NCBI GenBank assembly: GCA_003647525.1
Contig: QMMZ01000116.1
Coordinates: 1-6,576, forward strand
Direction of reading: 5' to 3'
Length of the DNA stretch: 6,576 bases
DNA from: Deltaproteobacteria bacterium
Lineage (GTDB): Bacteria; Desulfobacterota; Desulfobacteria; Desulfobacterales; ETH-SRB1
In this document: piece by piece, positions 1 to 5,372 of the stretch
Numbering within the stretch: position 1 is the first letter of the stretch
Layout of the letters: the number at the start of each line of letters is the position of its first letter
Notes under the pieces: generated by a model
What the model was told of the DNA's origin: nothing
The model's input: the letters and a program-made list of their open reading frames with translations, nothing else
Database searches by the model: none
Position numbers and translations under genes: made by a program

Positions 1-1
1 A

Positions 2-130
2 GGACAAGAGAAAAATCTACATAACATGGCAGAAAATAGCCTTTATTTGTGCCAAAAGTTTACGAAAAATAAATCTCTAAACACCTTGTTTTCAAGGATA
101 GATCATATGAGCGGGAATTCCTGCTGCTGA
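2..130 (+). CDS. Possible 3' end of an upstream gene (partial, unrecognised)
   Basis: A reading frame is open from the left edge of the window to a TGA at 128-130, giving about 42 residues that end in Ser-Gly-Asn-Ser-Cys-Cys. An internal ATG lies at 26-28, but no clear ribosome binding site precedes it, so if the frame is real it is more likely the C-terminus of a gene beginning outside the window. I do not recognise the protein. The stretch is lysine- and asparagine-rich, as any AT-rich DNA would be, and 42 open codons can occur by chance. Extending the sequence to the left would settle it. Confidence 0.25.
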   Translation, partial: GQEKNLHNMAENSLYLCQKFTKNKSLNTLFSRIDHMSGNSCC

Positions 131-238
131 CACCAATTCTTAACGGCAGAGTACTAAGGAGATGCGGTAAATGAATAAGTTGCCACGCTGGGAGTTCATC
201 CTTCTTGACCTATTAAAACGTATCTGATATTTTTTTAT

Positions 239-344
239 TATAGACTTTCAGATAAATAATTTTACTGTGTTATCAGTCGTCGACGTATAACTAATACGCC
301 TCCCTCCTTCTGGCCTTGTGAAATTAATTATCTGAAAGTCTATA
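239..344 (+). repeat. MITE-like 106-bp element, copy 1 (hemL leader)
   Basis: A non-coding element is bounded by imperfect terminal inverted repeats of about 27 bp that match at 25 positions. The outer 17 bases, TATAGACTTTCAGATAA, match perfectly. The outermost bases are TATA at both ends, consistent with a TA target-site duplication flanking an element that begins TAGACTTTCAG, as in miniature elements mobilised by IS630/Tc1-mariner-type transposases. The centre holds the palindrome CGTCGACG. No ORF of useful length lies inside. A second copy occurs in inverted orientation at 4081-4186 and differs by only three substitutions, which shows the unit is a dispersed repeat and not a local hairpin. 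This copy ends 44 bp before hemL, so it must lie in or just upstream of the hemL leader. Its right end supplies TTGTGA (316-321) and TATATA (341-346), a weak promoter-like pair with 19-bp spacing. The family assignment is inference, since no transposase is visible here. Confidence 0.85.
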
Positions 345-388
345 TAAAGGGTATGGCGCAAATTTTTTAAAGGAAAGGATGCTGAATA

Positions 389-1675
389 ATGAATCGCGAA
401 AATTCTAATAAACTTTTTAACAGAGCTATTAATGTAATTCCAGGTGGTGTTAACAGTCCGGTGCGTGCTTGCAAGTCCGTAGGAGCTGAACCTCTATTTA
501 TTGATCATGCAGAAGGATGTATGATTTATGATGCAGACGGCAACGGTTTTATCGACTACATTGGTTCGTGGGGTCCAATGATACTTGGGCACAGGCATTC
601 GGCGGTCATTAAGGCTATTGCATCTGTCCTGAATAGAGGTACAAGTTTTGGAGCGCCTACAGATCTTGAAATAGTGCTGGCTGAAATGGTTACAGATGCG
701 GTTCCTTCTGTTGATATGGTTCGTATGGTTAATTCCGGCACAGAGGCTACAATGAGCGCTATAAGGCTTGCCCGGGGGGTAACCGGTCGTGATGCAATAA
801 TTAAATTTGATGGATGTTATCACGGTCATGCAGACACCCTTCTTGTTGAGGCAGGATCAGGTGTTGCTACATTAGGCATCCCCGGAAGTCCCGGAGTGCC
901 CGAATCCTTTGTAGCTCACACCCTTTCGCTGCCCTATAATGATATAGAAAGTGTTAAGAAGGTTATGGATGAGCAGGGAGATAAAATTGCCTGTATAATA
1001 GTTGAACCAATTGCAGGGAATATGGGTCTTGTAAGACCTGTTGACGGTTTTCTGGAGACTTTAAGGGAAATAACTGTAAAGAGCGGCAGCATACTGATAT
1101 TTGATGAAGTTATGACGGGTTTCAGAGTTGCATACGGCGGTGTTCAGTCTTTGTATGGAATATTGCCGGATATTACATGTCTGGGTAAAATTATCGGAGG
1201 AGGATTACCGGTTGGCGCTTATGGAGGCAAGCGTGAAATCATGGAACATATTGCGCCGCATGGGTCTGTATATCAGGCAGGGACTTTGTCGGGCAATCCA
1301 GTTGCTATGGCAGCGGGGATTGCAACACTCATGCAATTAAAGAAGCCTGGATTCTATGAAAATCTTGATAAAAAGGCAGACCTTCTTGCAACCGGTCTTG
1401 AGAAAGCTGCGGAAAAGGCAGGAGTAAAGACCAGGGTTGACAGGGCAGGCTCAATGCTCGGTCTTTTTTTCACGGATAGAGATGTTAAAAATTTTAAAGA
1501 TGCAAAGACCAGTAATCTTGATATGTTTTCAGCCTATTACAATGGCATGCTGGAAAAAGGAATTTACCTTGCTCCTTCACAGTTTGAAGCGCTTTTTGTT
1601 TCGGCAGCACATGAATCCGAACACATTGATAAAACGATACAAGCGGCAAAAGAAGTGCTAAAAGATTTAGGCTGA
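389..1675 (+). CDS. hemL: Glutamate-1-semialdehyde 2,1-aminomutase
   Basis: This PLP enzyme converts glutamate-1-semialdehyde to 5-aminolevulinate, the last step of the C5 route to haem, sirohaem, cobalamin and other tetrapyrroles; it is cytosolic. The 428-residue length is typical of the family. The N-terminus carries the family signature [10 protein letters not shown]. The PLP phosphate-binding segment VNSGTEAT includes Ser116-Gly117-Thr118. The cofactor-ring aspartate is Asp239 in [10 protein letters not shown], and the Schiff-base lysine is Lys267 in [17 protein letters not shown]. The HGHAD and QAGTLSGNP blocks are also present, so the enzyme looks intact and active. The ATG at 389 follows AAAGGA with a nine-base spacer. 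No other haem gene is in the window; the gene stands alone on the plus strand, convergent with the metallo-hydrolase gene. The miniature element at 239-344 lies immediately upstream and may influence its transcription. The TGA stop lies inside the left arm of the downstream hairpin. Confidence 0.97.
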   Translation: MNRENSNKLFNRAINVIPGGVNSPVRACKSVGAEPLFIDHAEGCMIYDADGNGFIDYIGSWGPMILGHRHSAVIKAIASVLNRGTSFGAPTDLEIVLAEMVTDAVPSVDMVRMVNSGTEATMSAIRLARGVTGRDAIIKFDGCYHGHADTLLVEAGSGVATLGIPGSPGVPESFVAHTLSLPYNDIESVKKVMDEQGDKIACIIVEPIAGNMGLVRPVDGFLETLREITVKSGSILIFDEVMTGFRVAYGGVQSLYGILPDITCLGKIIGGGLPVGAYGGKREIMEHIAPHGSVYQAGTLSGNPVAMAAGIATLMQLKKPGFYENLDKKADLLATGLEKAAEKAGVKTRVDRAGSMLGLFFTDRDVKNFKDAKTSNLDMFSAYYNGMLEKGIYLAPSQFEALFVSAAHESEHIDKTIQAAKEVLKDLG

Positions 1676-1718
1676 AGGTAGAAGGCTGAAGGCTGAAGCC
1701 CCCTTTCACCTTCAGCCT
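1669..1718 (+). terminator. GGCTGAA repeat and hairpin after hemL
   Basis: The motif AGGCTGAAG occurs three times (starting 1669, 1683 and 1690). A complementary arm, ACCTTCAGCCT, lies at 1708-1718. The first copy pairs perfectly with it over 11 bp, and the inner copies pair over 10 and 9 bp, so alternative stems are possible. The hemL stop codon is inside the first copy. There is no strong T-run after the stem, so the structure is a poor textbook intrinsic terminator. It may instead stabilise the 3' end, or be a dispersed intergenic repeat that happens to sit here. Confidence 0.5.
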
Positions 1719-1761
1719 ATCCATAAATTTATAGTATAGAAATTTCCTTCAGTCAATTTTA

Positions 1762-1785
1762 TTAACAGCTTAACGGCTTAACAGC
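1762..1785. repeat. Three tandem TTAACRGC octamers
   Basis: Three adjacent 8-bp units read TTAACAGC, TTAACGGC and TTAACAGC, with one internal substitution. They lie between the two convergent genes, just beyond the end of the metallo-hydrolase gene. No function can be assigned. They may belong to a family of short intergenic tandem repeats in this genome, as the GGCTGAA units after hemL may also. Confidence 0.6.
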
Positions 1786-1786
1786 T

Positions 1787-1799
1787 CGCCCGAAGGGCG
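1787..1799 (-). terminator. Short GC-rich hairpin after the metallo-hydrolase gene
   Basis: CGCCC (1787-1791) pairs with GGGCG (1795-1799) across a three-base loop, directly abutting the TAG stop codon of the minus-strand gene. On the minus strand it is followed by the TTAACRGC units and then AATAAAATT, not by a clean T-run. It is a weak candidate terminator for the ssb/metallo-hydrolase transcript. Confidence 0.4.
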
Positions 1800-2516
1800 C
1801 TATGGAATGCTTTTTAATTTACCCACAGAAAGGTCATGAAGTGGAATAAGTATATCTGCCATTTCCTTTAATTTCTGCATTGAATCATAAGCTTCCATGA
1901 CATTTATATGCACACCAGGTGCAATGGCCGGACCTGATGCGGGGAAATTTTTATCATTACAGCACAAACCCGTGATAATGGCTTTCCCTTTTGATGTATT
2001 TACAGATACAGACTGGCCTCCAACCGAATGGCCGGGAGTAAAAATCACATCAATTCCATCCAGAATATTTGCATCTCCCTCTACCTCAATTACATTAACC
2101 TCATCAAGAACGTCGGGATAATATCTGTGATCAATAGGATGTGGATTTTTTAAAAAATCGTGTTCTGCTTTTTGCACATAAACATCGGCATTTGAGCATT
2201 TATAATCATTTTCACAATGATCATTATGAAGGTGGGTGTGAATAATCACATCTATGTCTTCCGGCTTTAAATTTAATGTTGCAAGTGCTTCTTCAAACTC
2301 AAGTATATCAAATCCGCAGTTTTTTCTTATTTCATCAGATACAACAAATTGTTCAAGTCCTGTGTCGACAAGTATGTGTTTATCCCCGCCTTTTAAATAA
2401 AAAACATAAATCGGCAGCAAAATCCTTTTTCCGTAATCATGAAGATATGTCATTACACCCTGGTCAGTCTCATTAATACCGACAACCAGAGGATGAATAG
2501 TATATTCCTGCATCAT
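1800..2516 (-). CDS. MBL-fold metallo-hydrolase, AHL-lactonase-like
   Basis: This 238-residue protein belongs to the metallo-beta-lactamase fold and resembles the N-acyl-homoserine-lactonase-like branch. The metal motif HxHxDH is present as His95-Leu-His97-Asn-Asp99-His100. A third ligand, His163, lies in TPGHSVGGQS, and a final His227 in IPLHD. The early strand ILVDTG (residues 48-53) is also typical. The position that normally carries the bridging Asp, after Thr-Gly near residue 183, reads Thr-Gly-Leu-Cys-Cys, so metal site 2 may be altered or use Cys185 or Cys186. Substrate is unknown; lactone or ester hydrolysis is only a family-level guess. Two ATG codons are adjacent (2516 and 2513). 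The AAGGAG at 2520-2525 is three bases from the first and six from the second, so translation may begin at 2513. The gene lies 40 bp after ssb on the same strand and is probably co-transcribed with it. No signal peptide is seen. Confidence 0.85.
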   Translation of the reverse strand: MMQEYTIHPLVVGINETDQGVMTYLHDYGKRILLPIYVFYLKGGDKHILVDTGLEQFVVSDEIRKNCGFDILEFEEALATLNLKPEDIDVIIHTHLHNDHCENDYKCSNADVYVQKAEHDFLKNPHPIDHRYYPDVLDEVNVIEVEGDANILDGIDVIFTPGHSVGGQSVSVNTSKGKAIITGLCCNDKNFPASGPAIAPGVHINVMEAYDSMQKLKEMADILIPLHDLSVGKLKSIP

Positions 2517-2556
2517 AGACTCCTTATATCAAAAAATAATCTTTTGAAAATACCGG

Positions 2557-2988
2557 CTAAAAGGGAATATCATCGCCAATTGTACCCGAGCCTGACGACT
2601 TGGGGGGGGTATCAGAAGCTTGAGTATTTAAAGGTGGCTCATCTGAATTTACAGAATCTCTTCCACCTAAAAACTGCATATCAGATGCGACAATTTCAGT
2701 AGTATACCTTGTAACGCCGTCTTTTTCCCATGATCTTGTCTGTAAACGGCCTTCGATGTAAACCTGCTTGCCTTTTGAAAGATATTCGCCACATATTTCT
2801 CCAAGTCTTCTAAAAGCTACGATACGATGCCATTCTGTGCGTTCTTTTTTTTCTCCGGTAGCTTTGTCCTTCCATTCTTCAGATGTAGCTATGCTGAAAT
2901 TCGCGACAGCAGCGCCATCTGGAGTATAACGAACTTCAGGATCTCTACCCAAACGTCCGATCAGCATTACCTTGTTAATACCTGACAT
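2557..2988 (-). CDS. ssb: Single-stranded DNA-binding protein
   Basis: This 143-residue protein coats single-stranded DNA during replication, recombination and repair, normally as a homotetramer. Residues 1-108 form the OB-fold, beginning [22 protein letters not shown], with conserved Asn30-Phe31-Ser32 and the block [11 protein letters not shown] containing Trp53 and Phe59. A low-complexity linker follows, and the chain ends in the acidic tip Asp-Asp-Ile-Pro-Phe used to recruit partner proteins. The size and the intact tip indicate a functional housekeeping SSB. The ATG at 2988 follows AGGGGGT on the minus strand. The linker is encoded across a run of eight C residues on the coding strand (2602-2609), a potential slippage site. 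A promoter-like pair lies upstream at 3051-3080, and the metallo-hydrolase gene follows 40 bp downstream. Confidence 0.97.
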   Translation of the reverse strand: MSGINKVMLIGRLGRDPEVRYTPDGAAVANFSIATSEEWKDKATGEKKERTEWHRIVAFRRLGEICGEYLSKGKQVYIEGRLQTRSWEKDGVTRYTTEIVASDMQFLGGRDSVNSDEPPLNTQASDTPPKSSGSGTIGDDIPF

Positions 2989-3050
2989 AATTATACCCCC
3001 TAAAATTAAAATTATAATGAAAGAGTTTACCCTGCATTTTTTGCACGCAA

Positions 3051-3080
3051 CTTATAAAACAAAGATGGCCTTAATGTCAA
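3051..3080 (-). promoter_or_regulatory. Predicted sigma-70-type promoter for ssb
   Basis: On the minus strand a perfect -35 hexamer TTGACA (3075-3080) is followed after 18 bp by TATAAG (3051-3056); reading TTATAA as the -10 gives 17 bp. Transcription would begin near 3044, giving a leader of roughly 55 nt before the ssb ATG. This would separate ssb and the metallo-hydrolase gene from the upstream PiT gene as a unit of their own. Confidence 0.6.
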
Positions 3081-3115
3081 TCATAGCAGAAGGCATAACT
3101 GAAAACTTGTAAAAA

Positions 3116-4042
3116 TTAAACAAGCAATTTTATGAAGAGAACAGTCAGGATACCTGCTGCCAAAGGTGTCATAAACCAGCCTATAGTAATTTTGGTAACA
3201 ACTTTGGCGCTTACTGTACGCAATCCTCCTACGATACCAACTCCTACTACAGCACCTACTATCGCCTGAGATGAAGAAACAGGGACGCCAATTTGAGTAA
3301 AAATATGAAGGGTAAATGCTACCGCCAAAATGGTAACAAGAGCCGAGAATGGATCCAATGGAGCAATCTCTTTACCGACAGTTATCATAACTTTTTTACC
3401 ATAGGTGATAATACCGGCGGCAATGCTGAGGCCACCAATCAATGCGGCCGTGCCGGCAGACAGTAATCCTGACCCAACATAAACGCCGGTCACAGTAGCT
3501 ACATTATTTGAACCCAGAGTATAGGCACTATAACAACCCGCCACAATAATTCCAGTAGAATAAATGTAGCTCAGGTGGGTAATGTTTGTAATGGTCTTAT
3601 CCAGAACATATCTTAAACTTCGGTGAAGAAAGTATGCGAGGACGATAGCGCCTATAGGGGTGACCAACCAACAGATGATGATTTTATAAAGCTTGGAGAA
3701 GTCCGCAGCAGATCCTGATAGAATTCCAGCGCCTACAATTGCGCCGATAATTGCTTGAGAAGTTGAGGTTGGAATAGCAAAATAAGTGAGAACGGTCATG
3801 GTAATCCCGGCCGCTAATGAGCAATAAAAAGCCTCTATAGTAAGAAGAGTGGAGAGTTCACCAACAGTTTCCATGCATTTGGGGCCTTCAAGGAGAGCGC
3901 CGAATAACACGAAGACCACTGACAGCAATATAGCTGTTCTATATTTTATAGTACCTGTTGCGACACCGGTTCCAAAGATATTCGCAAAATTATTGGCTCC
4001 AAGGCTCCAGCCCAGAAGAACACTGCTCAAAAGCTTCCACAT
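3116..4042 (-). CDS. PiT-family inorganic phosphate transporter (short form)
   Basis: This 308-residue, very hydrophobic integral membrane protein has the internal duplication typical of the PiT family. The first half carries GANNFAN (residues 15-21) and IPTSTSQAIIGA (from 90). The second half carries GSNNVAT (177-183) and VPVSSSQAIVGA (from 253). The family moves phosphate, or metal-phosphate, using an H+ or Na+ gradient. The length fits the compact form found beside DUF47 proteins and lacks the long central loop of E. coli PitA. In both signature motifs the usual Asp of GAND is Asn, which could affect coupling. The start at 4042 gives the usual N-terminus (WK...LGWSLGANN), but no strong ribosome binding site precedes it. 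It is the last gene of the CBS-DUF47-PiT series, now separated from DUF47 by the miniature element. The PiT fold also includes sulfate permeases, but the DUF47 neighbour favours phosphate. Confidence 0.92.
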   Translation of the reverse strand: MWKLLSSVLLGWSLGANNFANIFGTGVATGTIKYRTAILLSVVFVLFGALLEGPKCMETVGELSTLLTIEAFYCSLAAGITMTVLTYFAIPTSTSQAIIGAIVGAGILSGSAADFSKLYKIIICWLVTPIGAIVLAYFLHRSLRYVLDKTITNITHLSYIYSTGIIVAGCYSAYTLGSNNVATVTGVYVGSGLLSAGTAALIGGLSIAAGIITYGKKVMITVGKEIAPLDPFSALVTILAVAFTLHIFTQIGVPVSSSQAIVGAVVGVGIVGGLRTVSAKVVTKITIGWFMTPLAAGILTVLFIKLLV

Positions 4043-4080
4043 AAGTTGGTAGATCCAATTCCTGTTATCAGCCCTTTATC

Positions 4081-4186
4081 TATAGACTTTCAGATAATTA
4101 ATTTCACAAGGCCAGAAGGAGGAAGGCGTATTAGTTATACGTCGACGACTGATAACACAGTGAAATTATTTATCTGAAAGCCTATA
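4081..4186 (-). repeat. MITE-like 106-bp element, copy 2 (inside phosphate operon)
   Basis: This is the reverse complement of the element at 239-344 with the same length and three substitutions: one in the purine-rich GGAGGRAGG stretch, one in the inner part of a terminal repeat, and one in the outer terminal repeat (AGGC in place of AGAC). Its terminal inverted repeats match at 25 of 27 positions, and both ends are TATA. It lies between the DUF47 stop codon and the PiT start. Without it the two genes would be about 50 bp apart, so it looks like an insertion into a once compact operon. Relative to the downstream gene it has the same orientation as copy 1. In RNA it would form a long hairpin within the polycistronic message. 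Confidence 0.85.
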
Positions 4187-4198
4187 CTCAAGAGCGGA

Positions 4199-4828
4199 TT
4201 ATTTCATGCTGACATTTATAATTTGGAGATAATCACTGGCATCTTCTATAATATCACTTATATTGGTAAGACCTGATATAAAATCAGACAAGATTTTTCC
4301 CTCCCAGAAATTGCTTATAGGTATTTTATGAATGTCCCTAATTAAACTAAATTTAATATCATCGATTTTTTTCTCATAAATTCTTATAGCCAGTGTTTTC
4401 TCTCTAAGGTCATCTCCTTTCAACATTGCCTCAAATGTTATTAAAAACATTTCACAGATTTTTGAATTTAAATATGCGACTCTAATGCATTCATTTTTTA
4501 TCTGTTCGGGGATTTTTCCATCCAGGTAATAAAGAACTGTGTCTTCAAGTACATCAAAAACATGATCGACAATCTCAACAAATCTGCACAAATCTGGTCT
4601 GAGGTATGGCAGAAAAGCGCCTTCATGTATTTTTGAGATGATTTCTCTCCGGGTAGAATCACTTTCACGTTCGAGATCAATTAAATTCCGCATAAGATTT
4701 CGGTCGTGTTTTTCTAAAGCTGTTCTGAACAGGTCACAAGTAGAGCAAAGGCTTTTAATGTGTTTCCTCATATTGCTTGTAACTTCCTGTTCTTTCTTGC
4801 CAATGGACAGAATTTTTTCAAGAAACAT
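4199..4828 (-). CDS. DUF47 family (PhoU-like) phosphate-transport accessory protein
   Basis: The 209-residue protein is largely alpha-helical in character and fits the DUF47/PhoU-related family, which is commonly encoded beside PiT transporters and thought to control or assist them. PhoU-style acidic clusters suited to metal binding are visible: Glu53-x3-Asp57, Asp88/Asp92/Glu95-Asp96 in EIVDHVFDVLED, and Asp192/Glu195-Asp196/Asp199 near the C-terminus. No membrane segment or signal peptide is seen, so it is probably cytosolic. I chose the ATG at 4828 because AAAGAGGT precedes it at ordinary spacing and the protein then begins MFLEKI, as family members do. The longer in-frame start at 4912 would overlap the CBS gene by 82 bp. 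The CBS gene ends 2 bp upstream, indicating translational coupling, and PiT follows after the inserted element. Confidence 0.88.
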   Translation of the reverse strand: MFLEKILSIGKKEQEVTSNMRKHIKSLCSTCDLFRTALEKHDRNLMRNLIDLERESDSTRREIISKIHEGAFLPYLRPDLCRFVEIVDHVFDVLEDTVLYYLDGKIPEQIKNECIRVAYLNSKICEMFLITFEAMLKGDDLREKTLAIRIYEKKIDDIKFSLIRDIHKIPISNFWEGKILSDFISGLTNISDIIEDASDYLQIINVSMK

Positions 4829-4840
4829 AATTACCTCTTT
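4829..4840 (-). promoter_or_regulatory. Ribosome binding site that fixes the DUF47 start
   Basis: On the minus strand AAAGAGGTAATT leads directly into the ATG at 4828. The GAGGT core overlaps the TAA stop of the CBS gene (4831-4833), so the two genes probably share translation. It supports the short start over the one at 4912. Confidence 0.7.
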
Positions 4841-5223
4841 GCCCTCATGATCAGAGCGCCTGCCATAATGTCTATTAAAGAGATTACACCAATAATTTTT
4901 TCGCCTTCGCATATAAAGGCTCTTGCAATTTTTTTCTTTTCCATTAATGACGCGGCTTCATTTATGTCTGTATCCTTATCGAAACAGACAACCGGCTTTG
5001 AGGCGATTTCTGAGACTTTAATCTTTTTGGGGCTCAAACCTTTGGCCAGTACTTTGAAAACTATATCTCTTGCCGTAATAATTCCATGGTGCGGGTCTTT
5101 TCCTGAAAATCTGACCAGTAACGCTCTAATTCGTCTGTCGACCATTTTTTCAACCGCATCATATACTGATTTATCCGCATCCACAGATTCTATTTTCGTT
5201 GTCATAAGTTCTTGTAATTTCAT
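4831..5223 (-). CDS. Tandem CBS-domain protein
   Basis: This 130-residue protein consists almost wholly of two CBS domains, about residues 1-62 and 68-126, each ending in the typical strand-helix segment (GIITARDI and GVISLIDI). Paired CBS domains form a Bateman module that usually binds adenine nucleotides and regulates a partner protein; no catalytic domain is attached. It is cytosolic by appearance. It is the first gene of the minus-strand series, 2 bp before the DUF47 gene. This suggests a role in tuning the DUF47/PiT phosphate system in response to energy or nucleotide state, though that is inference from position alone. The ATG at 5223 follows the modest site GGGTGA. A promoter-like pair is at 5319-5347. 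Confidence 0.88.
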   Translation of the reverse strand: MKLQELMTTKIESVDADKSVYDAVEKMVDRRIRALLVRFSGKDPHHGIITARDIVFKVLAKGLSPKKIKVSEIASKPVVCFDKDTDINEAASLMEKKKIARAFICEGEKIIGVISLIDIMAGALIMRAKR

Positions 5224-5318
5224 ATTTCACCCGTTCTGTTATTCAACCGTTTCAGAAACTCTGCGTAAGCAATTTTAGTTTGAAAAAAGTTATAAAAGAT
5301 GTTTCTTTCATCCTTATT

Positions 5319-5347
5319 TATATATTATGATTATCATACTTTGACAA
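5319..5347 (-). promoter_or_regulatory. Predicted promoter for the CBS-DUF47-PiT operon
   Basis: The minus strand shows TTGTCA (5342-5347) and TATATA (5319-5324) separated by 17 bp; TATAAA at 19 bp is an alternative -10. The leader to the CBS start would be about 90 nt. The spacer holds a palindrome described separately. The region is AT-rich, so chance -10 matches are common, and the -35 match is the stronger evidence. Confidence 0.5.
5326..5338. promoter_or_regulatory. Palindromic operator candidate, Fur-box-like
   Basis: TATGAT-T-ATCATA is a perfect 6-bp inverted repeat around one base, lying between the predicted -35 and -10 of the phosphate-operon promoter and 35 bp upstream of the flavoenzyme start. 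Its 11-bp core differs at only one position from the core of the classical Fur consensus (ATGATAATCAT); the outer flanks match poorly. A repressor bound here would block the minus-strand promoter and might also act on the divergent gene. The Fur assignment is tentative. Confidence 0.4.
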
Positions 5348-5372
5348 AATATGTTAGCAAAAAGGAGGTAAT

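Larger units (their letters stand above)
1..388. other. hemL upstream region without a convincing complete gene
   Basis: This stretch holds the possible gene end at 2-130, a doubtful 18-codon ORF at 171-227, the 106-bp miniature element at 239-344, and a 44-bp hemL leader (345-388). The 18-codon ORF starts with ATG after AAGGAG with ordinary spacing and would read MNKLPRWEFILLDLLKRI. It matches no family I know and is too short to support alone. A weak 5-bp hairpin (CCTTG-TTTT-CAAGG, 84-97) is present without a useful T-tract. I see no tRNA or riboswitch here. The hemL ribosome binding site is AAAGGA at 374-379, nine bases before the ATG. Confidence 0.5.

Noticed and set aside
84..97. CCTTG-TTTT-CAAGG hairpin as a terminator
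   Set aside because: The stem is only 5 bp and no T-tract follows.
128..130. TGA after Cys-Cys read as selenocysteine
   Set aside because: The continuation runs only eight codons to a TAA, there is no evident SECIS-like hairpin, and the frame itself is doubtful.
239..344. Element copies considered as riboswitches or CRISPR repeats
   Set aside because: The terminal inverted repeats, TA-type ends and unrelated downstream genes fit a miniature mobile element; there is no spacer array and no known aptamer motif.
4829..4912. Longer DUF47 start at 4912
   Set aside because: It would overlap the CBS gene by 82 bp and add an Arg-rich extension foreign to the family; the start at 4828 has its own ribosome binding site.
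4760..5278. Plus-strand open frame of 172 codons across the CBS/DUF47 junction
   Set aside because: It is antisense to two recognisable genes and has no domain of its own.
5341..5346. TTGACA on the plus strand as a -35 for the flavoenzyme gene
   Set aside because: The matching -10 position would fall in the ribosome binding site (GGAGGT), leaving no room for a leader; the same bases work better as TTGTCA on the minus strand.
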